DNA of 64,000 bases. Origin: Anseranas semipalmata (Eukaryota; Chordata; Aves; Anseriformes; Anseranatidae). A model generated the notes under the pieces. It saw only the letters and a program-made list of their open reading frames with translations. It searched no databases and had not been told where the DNA came from. The position numbers were made by a program, and so were the translations under genes. Position 1 is the stretch's first letter. Every line of letters begins with the position of its first letter. This document shows positions 1 through 12,834 of this stretch, piece after piece. The stretch spans positions 347,618 to 411,617 of the forward strand of contig VXAA01003259.1 in assembly GCA_013399115.1 (NCBI GenBank), written 5' to 3'.

Positions 1-3000
1 GTACACCACAAATGACAGGAATACTCAGGAGAATAATCTAGGGTAACAAAATAAACACAGTGGTTCATCTCAACTTGCTAATCTTCTGAATATTTCCATT
101 TTAGAGTGATTTTGACATGCATTTTTGAATTTCAACCAGAAGTTGATATATCATTGGAGTGTTTTGTTTTGCTACTACAACAGACCAGAAACTGAGGTAG
201 TATTTCTATCTTATACCTGGTTTCTCAAGGAATTCTGTCATCAACCTTACACCATGAAGCACAGCTAGCAAGACCTGAGTCTGGCATAAAATTATGTAGT
301 TAACTTCAGATATATAAATTTATTTTGCCCTCTTTTTCACTCACTAAAGGGAGCATACAGGCAGATATAATTTTGTAGTAATTGGCCTATCAGAATTTTT
401 TCCATTACACGATGCTGTGACCATGTATACCAGCCTTTAGGCACCTTACTCCAGAGAAAATTAGGCTCTTTTAGAAGGAAAAGGAACCTTGTCCTCTGCT
501 CTCTCACAGTTAGGTGTTGAAGAATATCTCTACCAAGACTAGATCCAGCGCTTCCTCGCAGATTTTTCCTTCCAAGAAGAGACCCTAGATCTCAGGCATA
601 AGCAGATGGCATAACTGTTCCTAACACATCCAGCCACTGGAAAAGATGTAATTCAAATGGGAAAGATATAAAGCTCAGTCCATCTGGTTTATAGGCTGGC
701 TGGTGGAAGCTAGCAATTCTGAGACCTCAGGAATTTCATTGCCAGGGTGGCACAGGAGTCGGTCACAAAGTGGAAAATACTTGATTGACAGCACAAGACG
801 ATCTGTTGACTGTTCCGCAGAGGCTTTAGAGGCAGCAAGGAATGGCCCTCACCTACAGCATGAGCATATTTTTTGACTTATTGAATATTTACTAGAGTAA
901 TTAATTATTCTAAGCAATTATCAAATAATAATTAAATAAATAACAAATATTTATGCTACAACCCCCCTCAAGTCCAGATCACTGCCGTCACTACCCTCTC
1001 ACACGTTTTGGTTACCACAGACCACCTACAAGTGAAGTGACCTGCATGGCTGAATGCAGGGGGACCTGGGCGCCAGCGTGGCGGCAGGGGACTGTGGGCA
1101 GAGCTCTCACGGGACTCAACAAATCTTCACTACAAGAGGCTGTCACAAAAGTAGACTAATCTATTCTGTGATTTATGTTTTCTCCCCCCTTAGCCCTTGG
1201 TGGAAGGGATGTCACTCTGAGGAGTGCAACGAGGACATGAAGCATATTACTGACCTTTTATATTACGTTGTGCTTTTTAGCAGCAGCAGTAAAAATTGAT
1301 TTTATCAATCCTTTTCATCAACCTAATGTCTTTCTCAGGTTATCCATGGCTTTTTTTTTTTTTTTNTGCTGTACAGCCTTAATCCACCATTTTTTTTATT
1401 TTGAAATCATGAAGGTTACTGTCATCCTGTCATCCCAGCTCCCTGTAGCTGACCCCTCCTGCAGCAGCGATGCAGCTATGCTGTTCCTGAATACACTGGC
1501 GGATGTTTCTGTCTTGTAGCAGCACATGCATCCTGTGGAAAACCCTCATACCTCATTTGTGGCTCAATCCTGCCTGTCCTTGGGGAAACCCTTTCCTGCC
1601 TTTCCAGTGGGAATAAGAAGCAGATATGGGAATTTAGCATCAACTAGTCCTCCTTTTTTCCTCTAGCAGAGATGGCTATGGATATGTAGCACAGTGTTTC
1701 TGGCTGGTGGAGATGCCCAGGCTCCTCAGAGCAGTACAGATGCTGTGTGTTACACCCAGACAGCTGGCCACAGCACATTCACAAGACCCTTTGCACCTTG
1801 CTCAAAAAGAAAAACAGAGTATCTCCCAACCCTTTTCACCTGGAGGTCATTTCCTCCAGGCCAGCGCAGCTACACACCTGTACAGGGCTATAGATTTACA
1901 CAAGGGTTGGTGTTGAACCAGCCTCAGTGCCCCTGCAGGAGGAGAAGAAGATATGAGATGCATCACTGCTCCATGTCCTGACCTAGTCCTATCACATCTT
2001 ATAAATCCACATGAAATTAATTAATTTTCTGCAACCTAGATCATTGTTTACTGTTGATAGAAAACATCTGTTAAAGTGACAGAAAAATATATGCGGTCAA
2101 AACTACTAAGTGCATTAATGGTAATACATTGCAATATACATTATTTAATTGTGACATGTCTTCCTGTTTCTAACAGCTCTACATAGTGTCCCAAGGCAGA
2201 CTTACAGCTGCACATGCATTTTCACTCCAATATAACCTGGTTCTGGTCACTGTGGCAGGCCTCTCTTAGTATTTTGCCCAATGGGATTATTGTATTAACA
2301 GTCTAAAAATTATTAAAAACAAAAATAACAAGAAAGCGATCTTGACATAATAAAGCTTATGCCATTTCCCAGTGCTGCTGGAGTGTTTTAAATCACCCAC
2401 AGGAGAGGAACTTTTTCTTGTTTGGCATAGCTTAATGATGGCCCCAGAAAAGAACTAATTAACCTAATGTCAGGAAACCTAGTGTGCAATATTGAGCATG
2501 ACATTAATAGCTGTGCAAGTGCCAAAGAAGTCTTTTTTTTTTTTCAATTATTATGCAATTTTTGTTCTTGTTGATCAAATTATGCCAGAAGACATTTGAC
2601 CTGCCAACTTGATCTTATAAGATTTACATTTACATAGGTTCTTCCATGCTTATCATCATCAAATATCTTCAAAAAAGAGTTTTTTACAGAGGAGGAGAGG
2701 GGCAATAACTCTGTAGAAACAAATAGGGAAAAATTAAGACAAATACTATATTCACTAGGTCTATTATAGCCATAGTGTTTCAAGGCAGAAGAGAAAACAT
2801 TTCAATTTCCTAAACCTTCATGGACTGCATCTGCTGTGGGTAGAAAGAGAAATTTTAGCGAGGAAAGTAAGCAAACATATTAGAAGAGTTGAACATATCC
2901 ACCAAGACACAGTTTTGCCCCTGAAGTCTCCTTTAATTGACTGGAGAGGCTTTGCCATACGGCTCCCCGCTATTACTTGTCAGTAAGCTTAAATGGCTTC

Positions 3001-4228
3001 TTAGAACAACGTCCTGAATAAATGAACCTCTAGATTAAATCATTGCGATGGACACATAAGCACACATGAGGAGGAAGGGGAAGAATTACAAATACCCTCA
3101 TAAAATTTATGTCCCCTATCTTGGGAATTCCTGAATGTTTCAAGTTTTTATTCCATTAGCACTGCATCAGAAATGTGAACCTAAGTGGCTTTCCCTCCTC
3201 CTCAATGACAAAATGATGAGTTGATACCAAATCAGGTATCCAATTATTTTTTTCTGTGAAACTTGCAAAACATTACTGCCAACTTGAGTTACACTCATGT
3301 AGGTAACAGTGGTAATCTTCTTTAGAACATTTATCAGTTTACTGTAAATTAGGTAACCTCCATCCACGGCAAGTGGCACATTCCTATTCCAGAGCTGATG
3401 TATGTGATAGAGAAATGTGTAAGGTAGATAAAGGCATGAGTCCAAAACGTGTTCAGGGAATGAACAATTGCAGAACACATAAAATCCTTAAAGAATTTGT
3501 CTGGCCTCTGGGTCATAGCTTTCCATATTGTGAAGGACAGAAAGGCTAAACAGCCCTAAGCACTCTCCCTACTGGCAAAGGAAGACCTTTTCAGCCTAGG
3601 AATATATTTTTTTAATACTTTAGTGTATTGATCAAGTGTTAAACTATCACCCACTGTTCAATAATTCATTACGCTTTCTAATGCACTTAACTGCTAAACT
3701 ACCAACTGCTGTCGTGTTAAAGCTTTGGAGTGAAAACGGAGTGGGGTTGCTGAATTGTGGTTAAGTCAGAAACCCAGAAGACTCCAACTTCTTTCCTGAT
3801 AAGAAGTATATACAGCTGTTAAAGTCTAATCCAATTATTTTATATTTAATTTTAAAAGTCTTGCAAGTGAGGTGCCCACCTAAGTGCAAAAATGCAGAGG
3901 CTCAACCTACTTGTTGAGAAAATATTCTTGCAGGAAAGCAGAAAAAAAAAGGACAGAAAAAAAAAGGACTCTCCCTGCTCCCCACACCTATCTTCAGGCA
4001 CAAACACATTGAGCTTTGCCCATCGTATGAGCAGACATAATCAAAGCCACCACCAGCACCGGTGCTTGAGTGGGGAGAGCTCTTGCATGGTGAGGATCTC
4101 AGGGCATGGGCTGCCACAGGGGGAGCGTGACATGTGGCTGCTGGAAGGCAAAATGCTCTCCATCATGGTTGTGTTACAACCCAACGTGAAAGAAAAAAGC
4201 TCTAACTTTCATGTGACAGTCCTTAGGA
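1..4228. other. AT-rich intergenic DNA, no gene recognised
   Basis: No coding exon, RNA gene or clear transposon was recognised here. All open frames are about 150 codons or shorter and resemble no family I know. A very AT-rich patch lies at about 880-955. A single N sits at 1366 inside a T run (1351-1365), which marks a homopolymer sequencing uncertainty. The position fits the left part of a gene desert upstream of CD180. Confidence 0.6.
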
Positions 4229-4267
4229 GAAAACAAACAAACAAACAAACAAACAAACAAACAAAAA
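4229..4267. repeat. (AAAC)n microsatellite
   Basis: About nine tandem AAAC units end in a short A run. It lies about 40 bases before a T-rich run (about 4306-4336). No LINE or SINE body is attached to it, so it reads as a free simple repeat. Confidence 0.9.
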
Positions 4268-4779
4268 AAGACATGGTTCTAAAATGCAAAGACAAGCTGG
4301 CTGGATTTTTCTTTTCTTTTTTCTTTTTTTTTTTTTCCTGGTTTAGGCACTGAGCCTCCATGACCTCCTTCCTCCTCCACATCAGTTGTTCACACAGACT
4401 CCCTCTTCCCCGGGAGTGAATTTGGGATGCTGAAAGGAGAGCCAACTGCCTGGTCTTTGGGTTAAAATCCTGCTGATATGTCAGAGACATTTAAGACAAG
4501 GTGCCAGTGACATTTGCAGACATACTGTATACCACATTTTTGTGTGCTTATTTAGCAAACCTGTGGAGAAGAGAGCACAGGATGTGGCTGGAGTGTCCCT
4601 TCCAGCTCTGTGTCTCCCTGGGGTGCCTTGTTAGTGTAAGGGTGTGCTTGGATGACTTCAGCTTTGATGAAAAGGTTGTTTTCAGTAATAGTTGTCTCTC
4701 ATTAATTTTCTCAAGCTCTTCTTTGCCACTGAGATAAACTTACCCCCTCGTTTCTGATGCTCTTTCAGGCATTGAGTTC

Positions 4780-5970
4780 AGTCAGACTTATGCCTCTGAA
4801 AACTGAGGAAATGAAGAGAGCAAATGTTAGTGCTGCAGAAGTCTTAACCCACCCCTCTTTTAACAGTGGCCCATCTCTGATAATGGGGATTCCAATTAAA
4901 CTAAGTATTTTAAAATCAGCTGGACCAAATTCCTTAGCCAGAGTGGAAGGTGTCATTGTACCAGTAAGGCTGACTATTAAACAAATACTAGAAAAACTTC
5001 AACTTATAAGTAGAAAATATTTAAGTGTAATTCCAATACTTAAAGACAGAGACAGTAATTTTACAATCTGATGTTAGCTTACCAGAAATTTTTCAGGATT
5101 TTATCAACAAAGAGTTAGAGGTTAAAAGTATAATGAATACCATTAGGAATGGTTTCATGGAAGAAAAGTTTTGTCAAACATTTTTTTTATTTAAATATAT
5201 ATATATATATATTAACAACTGTGTGTCAATGCAAATTATTTCTTTTGCTATTATACAACATTTTGGCTAAAAATCATGCATTATCTGGAATTCATGAGTA
5301 CTTTCTAACTCACGAAAAAGTGATTCATTGATAACTTTCCAAACTGTGATGTCAATGAAAAGGTATTAGGATGCAGGGCCATGAGAAAAGGGATATTCCC
5401 AAGAAAATATCTTTGGTCCAACTTTAGCTGACATTCTCAATGATCCAGGTGACAAGCATAGGATAATATACTTACCTAGTAAATATGCAGGCAACACGAA
5501 AGGCTGGTGGGATGGCAGATAACAAGAAAGGACTGGTTTTCTGGACTGACCTGAATCCCTCATTAAATGGTTTCTATACCTTGTAGGGATAGCATTGCAC
5601 TGTGTTGCAGCAAGGAAATTAATGAGAGAGATGTTTTTATTCTTACGTGTGCAATCAGGTGCCTCCGGGAAGAACAGGGATAAGACAAAGGAGAAGGGTT
5701 TACCTAGGCTTAAATTTAGGGATGGGAACTGAAAATAGATAAATGTGTCCTTGCAATGAGATATTGCTTCACAGTAGAAAGGTAATTAAAAGTTGGAGAG
5801 GATTAGTGGAAGAATGGGTAGACTTCTAATCACTTAGTCTTTAAAATAAGATTCCCTGCTTTTCTAGGGGGGTTGCATGCTTTAATCCTCTTCTGGAGAA
5901 ATTAAATGGCCTCTGTGCAAAGCAGGTCAGAGTAGATGGCCATGGTTGTTCAATAGGGCCTCACAGCCTG
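4780..5970 (+). mobile_element. Old, degenerate L3/CR1-clade LINE, reverse transcriptase to 3' tail
   Basis: This is a broken non-LTR retrotransposon, read by pattern from decayed reverse-transcriptase landmarks in the right order. At about 4950-5020 a frame has the look of the RT segment 'PVSLT...GKILEKL' (here PVRLTIKQILEKL). At about 5150-5185 comes the 'HGF...SCQT' block (here NGFMEEKFCQTF). At about 5480-5520 comes the FADDTK-like block, decayed to YAGNTK. The segment 5745-5960 resembles the 3' end of L3-type elements, including a 'ggtcagagtagatgg' tail. Part of the C-terminal region between 5530 and 5740 seems deleted or too decayed to follow. A (TA)n run interrupts it at 5194-5212. Many stops and frameshifts show it has long been inactive. 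The exact subfamily cannot be assigned by eye. Confidence 0.6.
5194..5212. repeat. (TA)n microsatellite
   Basis: About nine TA units directly follow a T-rich stretch inside the degenerate LINE. Confidence 0.9.
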
Positions 5971-6009
5971 TGAATAATTCATTGATAAGTCTGATGATAA
6001 GTTTACAGT

Positions 6010-6310
6010 ATGGCAGAGGGGAAAAAAGACAGCTTGGCTTTGGGCAGCATCTATGAAATGATCAGGCTGTCCTTAAACATCTTGGAACACCAGTTCAGGC
6101 CACCACCTCTCCAAAATGAGTCACGCTAAAATGGAGCCCAGAGAGGAGCAACAAAACTTATCCTGCCAAAAAGTGATTTTTGAGCAGAAATTCTGGTGCG
6201 TGACCAGATCAGATGCCATGCCACCAAAATGTCTCACAGAGGTCAGTAACAAGAAGGGCAGAACTGTTTCCAGCTTTACCTATTTTACCTACAAGAAATA
6301 AACTGAAATT
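6010..6310 (+). mobile_element. Second L3/CR1-like LINE fragment
   Basis: The segment resembles the part of CR1/L3 ORF2 between the catalytic block and the C terminus. The phrase at 6070-6110 parallels the 'cttaaacatcttggaa...cagttctggccacc' stretch. The phrase at about 6130-6155 parallels the 'VQRRATK' coding stretch (here gagaggagcaacaaaac). It lies after the 3' tail of the element on its left, so it is either a separate insertion or a rearranged piece of the same element. It is heavily mutated. Confidence 0.5.
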
Positions 6311-8345
6311 GAGGACAGAAAAAATGTTAGGGACTTGTAGGTATTGCTGTGGACCTGTAAAACTGCATTAGAAAACGTGACAGGAACAGAAGTCCTTAAT
6401 TTCAAGAAGATGAATGCAGTGGTTTAAAAAGATTTCATCTGTAACTCACTTAATGATTGCACCATTTACAACATTTCTGAACCTTCTGGGTGTTAGCTGA
6501 GTGTCATGCTCCCTACACCATACTGAGAAGGGATCTTGGGGAGCAGCCCCAAAGCATCTTCCCATTCCCTTGACATGCAGTGCATGTTGCACCAGGTGGT
6601 ACTAATGAGTATGGTTGCAGCCTCCGAATCCTCCTGCTCACCAATACTGGAAATGCAAAGTAAGCTCACTGCCTCTGTACAGCCCCTAGCAAACCAAATC
6701 TGCAAGGACAGATGACAGCCAGGGCAGAGCAGGGCCCTTCGGATGAGAGATACTGTTCAAATCCAAAGAAGTGTAAAAAGGGAAAAATAGAGGATGATGT
6801 GACACTGAAAGAGAGGCAGAGAAACACAATACATGAGCCTTGAATAAAAATGAAAAACTAATCACACTGTATTCAGGCTGTGGATAGAACATTTCATCCC
6901 CTTTTTTGTATTCTGATCAGTCAGGCAGGCATAAAAATGACCTTTCTTGCATGCGATGTTGTCAGGAACCTGCTTCAAGCAAATGTTTATTTTATCTGAC
7001 TGGATCTCAGCCAGCCTGTAACACAGCTGATACCAGATGTTTTCTATTTAAGGACGGTTCTCTGAAAAGTTAAGCTCAGGCAGTACAGCAGGTGTCTGGG
7101 TGCAAGCACTTCACCTTCTGCATCCCCAGCCCATTCAGTGCGTCGTGACTCCAGCTGATGGTGAGCAGGAGCACTGCCTGTTCCTGGCTGCTGTTTCACA
7201 TGTATTGCCCAAGAGCTCTGGGTAGGATTTGAAGGGTCCTGTGCTGGTCCCAGGACCATGACAAGCAGCATCATAGATGCTCTCTGAGGGCTCACTGGTG
7301 TGGTCTTCCAGTGGGGTGACCACACAAGCCTTCAAGCCATCCCTTTCTCTTACTGGAGGGAAGTTTTCTCAACACAAACAGGGATTGAAAACTAAAAGAT
7401 TTAATCTTTTCAGCCTCACTGCAACAACCTCTAGATACCTTTCCCTCTATGTTTTTACTTAGAGTCTGGAGTACAAGCCCAGAGAAAGCTGCCTGCTGAA
7501 AGCAAAAAGTTTACCTCTTGCTGTTCAGCTTGCCTAGTGCGACATATGAGACCGCCTGAAATGGGCCATACCAAAATTTCTGCCTGGCTCAAGGCAGCTA
7601 ATGCCCCAACATCTGGCAACATGTGGCTGGAGGCAACAGCAAACCGGGGACAGTTCTGTTATATTGGCTAATGCCCGATGCATTTCTCTGTCATCGACAT
7701 ACTCCACCTCCCCATGTGAATCTGTGCATTTACACTGCGTCACTTGAACAGATTGACAGCACAGCAGGCAGAGGTTCGCATGCTAGGAGTCACCTCCCGT
7801 CTGTTCTGCACCCATCACCAGTTAACAAGGGGGTGGCATAAAAGAAAGTTCTTGAAAAATGGATGAATGTGGACCAGAAGGTTGAATGTCATGAAGAAAA
7901 AAGGAGAAAATGAAATATTGGTGACGTTTGCTTTTTTTTTTTTTTNTTTTTTTTTTTTTTTTTGCTATCACCACAAATAGTGCTTAGTTTGGATCAAAAC
8001 TCCAGAATTTAATCATTTATGCATGCTGCCTACTATCATTTTGTTTAGTAAGTTGGCATCTTCCATGTTTTCTTGAAGAACAGCTATTCATTTTGTTCAG
8101 AAAGCTCAAGTTTATGGTTAGGCCTAGTGCATTCAAGCAGGAAACAAGACACCTAAGGGAAGCAAAGTCTTTTAAAAAATGAGAATGATGGGTGAATCAA
8201 AGAGAATAAGTTCCTAGGCTCATAAGCATGTCGGTGAAACCTGAAATAGGTAAGAGTTTTCACAGTGGAGCTGCTACTTATTTTGTCCATACAAAGACCA
8301 TGACTGCATCTTAGTCTAACTACCTGCCTACAGACCGGCAGCAGT
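6311..8345. other. Intergenic DNA, nothing recognised
   Basis: No gene or family repeat was recognised. A T run with one N at 7946 (about 7932-7963) is the only low-complexity feature. The open frames here are under 100 codons and have no domain-like pattern. Confidence 0.6.
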
Positions 8346-8628
8346 CACAGAATCACAGAATCATCAAATGGTTTGGGTTGGAAGGGATCTTAAAGATCAT
8401 CCAGTTCCAACCCCCTGCCATGGGCAGGGACACCTCCCACCAGACCAGGTTGCTCAAAGCCCCATCCAGCCTGGCCTTGAACACCTCCAGGGATGGGGCA
8501 TCCACAGCTTCTCTGGGCAGCCTGTTCTGGTGCCTTACCACCCTCATAGTAAAGAATTTCTTCCTTAAGTCTAATCTAAATCTGTCCTCTTTTAGTTTAA
8601 AACCATTATTCCACCAGTTCCAGTGACA
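8346..8628 (-). mobile_element. CR1 retrotransposon, 5'-truncated 3' end
   Basis: This is the standard avian CR1 3' end in reverse orientation. It starts with the reverse complement of the repeated 'attctgtgattctgtg' tail at 8346-8362. The minus-strand frame then encodes the ORF2 C terminus, with readable blocks FRLDLRKKFFTM, NRLPREAVDAP and FKARLDGALSNLVWWE. Only the last 90 or so codons and the short 3' UTR remain, the usual result of 5' truncation during CR1 insertion. The relatively clean frame suggests a moderately young copy. Confidence 0.93.
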
Positions 8629-11600
8629 AAATGCCAGCAAGCAGAAAAGTGGAACAAAAGAGGGGCTTTGCTGACTTCTGTGAGTAAAAGACAAGCGGTG
8701 GAGAGACATCTGCCAGTCATGATGTACTTATCAGCCGGGATTTCAACTTTGAGGAGATTTCTTAGTCTGGACAGACAGGGGAGGGGAAAGCAAAGAAGAA
8801 TTAAAAGATGTCTGTTTGCTCAATTGCTTTGTTACAAATCTTAAGCATTTGACTGAAGGAACTCAAATGTACTTAGATTTTCAAATATAGGGGTCTTGAT
8901 TCATTTGTGGAAAATAATGGAGCGCAGCTCACAGAGCAATCAAATTCTCTTGCACATGTTGTTCAGGATGGTGAGGTTGTTTTCAAACCATTCATAGCCC
9001 TCCAGAGTTTTCCAAGCATGACCCACATCAGCTTGTAATGGGTTATTATCACTGCCATGTCAGAGATCCCATGAGCAAAACTGAGTATGGAGAGATACAT
9101 TCAGAGGTTATTTGCATGCTTGCAAGAAGGAGCACACATAAATATGGACAGATGCATCATCAAGGGGACAAAGCCAGCTCCAAAAAGACATCTCCAATGT
9201 CCCAGAAAGGCAGTTCGCCCTTAAACAAGATCTTTTCACCAGTGTATTCCAGGATTTAATTACATTACTGTGTATGGCAGGAATTCATTCTCCTGCAGCT
9301 GTGTGGGGATATAGAGATTACCAAAGGGTAGGTAAAGAGCTGAGTGTGTTATAGCACTAGAACTGGTTTATGCCCCAATACTGAACTTAGTTTTAAGAGA
9401 AGAGAAAGGAACTCCTTTGCATATAAAGAAAAAGAAAATGCATCAATGCTGAAAGATATTCATCACTAAGTGGAACTCACACATCCCTGTTGGCTCATAA
9501 TTCAAAGGAAAAAAAATGAAAGCAGGGAAACTATGTGATACAATCTCAATAAATATTGTGAAAACAGTCCAAATGCTTTTTCACATGATTTCTGTAAAGC
9601 TCCTTTGGCTTGCATCATGCCACTGCATTTACTAGTTCTAGAAAGGAGCAATATACTTTCACATCAACTACTAGATGTCAAAATAACTGGGGCAGTTGCA
9701 CAACAGTTGCTGCAGCACAGAGGAAAGAAAGTTTTTTTTGTTTTTCCTTTTGGTACACACAATATGGAGCAGAAGGGCTATTTTGTGTTTAATGTCTGTA
9801 ATATTGTGAAAGGGTTTTAGTGTTTCAGGGTAGTTTTTTGCTGTTTGTTAAGGATGTTTTTCTATTTCCTATACTTTTCCCTGTGTTGTGCTGACAGTTT
9901 AATTCTGAGGCTGATGGACCTCAGTACAAGACCAGGGGCAAATTTCTTCTGTCCAGCTCCAGGTGATGAGCCATGTACAGCAACCACTTGGTTAGGGGCC
10001 ACGTCCCACATTCAGCAGGTCAGACTGCAAGCTCGATGGCCCCTTTTGGCCTGGGGACGTGATCGTTGCAGCCCCTGTGGCACACCTAGCTCAGGTCAGC
10101 CTGACTACAGCTGAAAATACTTTTTACTGTTAGCTTGCAAAGCATACCTCTACCCCACAAAACACCCATAAAAACAAGGTTAATGCCACAGGCTTGCTTC
10201 ACAAAGAGCTATCACATGCTATTAATTTTATCCACCAACATTGCTATTCTGTGTTCAACTGCCTATAACCCAGAGGTAAGCAGCTCCTGGAATAACATCC
10301 CATTCCCTACAAATGTTACCTGGTGTACAGATTATTTGCTGAATGAAGCCACTGTGTTGACTTGAGGCACATACGTGACTATTTCCACTCACTCTCTTCT
10401 GAAAGTAACATAGCACACAGCAAAAGTCCACAGTTTAAATTCCATTAAGGAGTTTACTCCAGAAGTGTGATCATTTAATAGGATCATGAAATTGCTTGAA
10501 ATAACACAGAGTACTTTAGCACAAGACAGCAGGGATTTTAAATAAAGACACATTAGCCTTAGGTTTGTTAATAGAAGTTTTAAAGATGAATTATAAATGT
10601 ATCTGTATGCTATGCAACATGGCAATTTTAGTCTTCATTTAAAAAGTTGGATTTATCAAACATACCGATGCCTGCTGGAAGTATCAGAGCACAGCATTAC
10701 TTAGAAATCTAGCTGCTGTGCCCTGAAAATAGGGCAGTAATCTCTGGTAATCCCCAGGTATTTAAGATTACCATGGAATAACACTAGAAATAGTTTAGCA
10801 AATGATTTAAGAATGCCTCAGACTGTAATTATGTGCAGATAAAGGTCACCGGGTAGAATATTTCTGGTATGGCTTGGAGTTAATAAAACAGTAAGGGTCT
10901 TATCCTAAGATACTTTTAATTCCATCCTGCCTAATTGAGGTGGAAAAGTAGCAGCATGACAGTATCTGATTTAATTCTAGGTAATCAGTATGCTTCTAAT
11001 AGGATTTTTTCACTGAACGAGAGGGTAATCAGGCAGTATGTAAAGCAAGGGTCAAGAAAAGCAAAAAAAGAAAGTGAGAGTTTGGAAAGGTCCCAGGGAG
11101 AAGCATGTCCTGAACTGTTCACTCCTCTTCCACAAAGACAGAAAAAACTTCTGCAAAACTGTGAGGAAAATTCTTTGTGCTCATCACTCCTATATGTTCC
11201 TGCTCTTACCTTGATCCCTTTTATCCCAAGGTGCTTGGCCACTGGAGGAGCACCCTCTAAACAAGCCTGAAACGACTGCTTTGCAAAACCAAGCCTTGTC
11301 TCTTTATTAGGACTGGGGATACTGGACTGGGGATTTTGGTTCTTTGCTGACAGCAGTTTCTTGAAAAGGCAAATCTGCATGTGCAGACCCCAAGCCCCCA
11401 GCTGGAGACAGCGCATCTTCAGGACAGCAAGCTGTTCCCATGCACAGCAGCACCAGCACAGCCAGCCCGGGAAGCAGCTTTTTTAAGACAACCCCCAAGT
11501 GAGAGTGCAAAGAAGGGATCTCTCACACTAACAAAAACCTTTGCTGCTCTACGCTGGTAAGCAAGCTGCGGGCAGGGCCTGCTGCCCGGGTGGACCCCAC

Positions 11601-12740
11601 GATGGGCACACATCTGGCCATCCCACCAGCTTTAGCTGCTGCCCCAACCCACCGCGTGGGAACTTGAAGGGTATGAGCATGCTCGCGGACGATCTACAAA
11701 CATTAACAACAAACGACAGCCAAAAAAAAAAAAAAAAGTGAAAATATCAATGAACATGGTGTTCACAAATCAGCTTGAACAAGCGTTAATTATTAGGAAA
11801 CACCCACTGTCACTGTGATCAAGATTTGGAACGAAGCTATAATTACAGCATTAGCTTTCATCCCCAAAAGACTAATGAATCAGGGAACTGACATTTACAG
11901 AGATACTTAATTAAAAAAAAAAACAAAAAAACAAAACACAGAAAGAGTGGCATGCCAAATTTGCCTTCTTTCAAGTCACAGTAGCTTCACTAACACTCAG
12001 GGTTCCTCTGAAAAAGAAACAGAATAATCAAGATTTATTATAAAGAAAAGAATTCATTACAATAAAAATAATGTTTGGAGAAATTACATGTAAATTATAT
12101 TTTGCCAGGAAGCCAAAACTGACAATCAAATGAAAATGCCCTGAATAGTCATTATGGTAGCACAGATGTTCTCCTGCCACATTTCATGTTGACTCTTTCT
12201 ATTCAAGTTGCTCTAAAATAGATAATTGAATAAGAGGCTGTAACAACAGACTACAGAGCTTTCTGTCCAGCTTCACTTCACAGACCTATTCTTTCCAGTT
12301 TTATTCACAAACCTATTATTGCTAGGCCGTATTTCCTGGATATTGAATGTGGTGAACACTATTTTAAAGATAGATGTTTTGCAGAAATCTGAGCTCCACA
12401 GCTGTTATGGAGCCTTTTTTCAGCCCTCTGCATTGCATGCTATTAGCATTTCATAGAATTTGCCTGAGAAGTTCAAAATGAGGGCAAACGGGCAGTTCTC
12501 AGAAGATCAGCTAATTCAGTGGGTAGGAGAGAGTAAGTGCTCCAAGAAATCACATTAAAATATGCTGAAAGTGCTGAGTCAACAGCAAACTTTGCATACA
12601 GAGACTGCTAACTGGTTTCAGGGAAAAATTATGCCTGTGCCTATGAAACTTTGCTTTTTATTCATGAGAGCTATTAAGAACTTTCATCTCCATGTGAGGT
12701 GACACTGCTTCTTGCCCTGTGCTTGATCAATGCCAAAAAA
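8629..12740. other. Intergenic DNA with A-rich runs and a possible LINE tail
   Basis: No gene was recognised. At about 10015-10070 a phrase (caggtcagactg, then ggccccttttggcctg) resembles an L3/CR1 3' tail on the plus strand, but it is too short to be sure. A-rich runs occur at about 11720-11736 and 11911-11938. The longest open frame is 143 codons (10985-11416, minus) and shows no recognisable domain. Confidence 0.5.
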
Positions 12741-12796
12741 NNNNNNNNNNNNNNNNNNNNNNNNNNNNNNNNNNNNNNNNNNNNNNNNNNNNNNNN
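12741..12796. other. Assembly gap (56 N)
   Basis: Fifty-six undetermined bases lie between a short A run and a long G tract. Apparent minus-strand open frames crossing this gap contain unknown residues and should be ignored. Confidence 0.99.
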
Positions 12797-12798
12797 GA

Positions 12799-12834
12799 GT
12801 GCGGGGGCGGGGGGGGGGGGGGGGAGGGTGGGGA
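12799..12834 (+). repeat. G-tract, potential G-quadruplex
   Basis: After the gap comes a nearly pure G run with C at 12802 and 12808, then agggtgggg. At least four runs of three or more G occur within 36 bases, enough to fit the usual intramolecular quadruplex pattern. Such tracts are poorly covered by sequencing, which probably explains the neighbouring gap. Confidence 0.8.
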
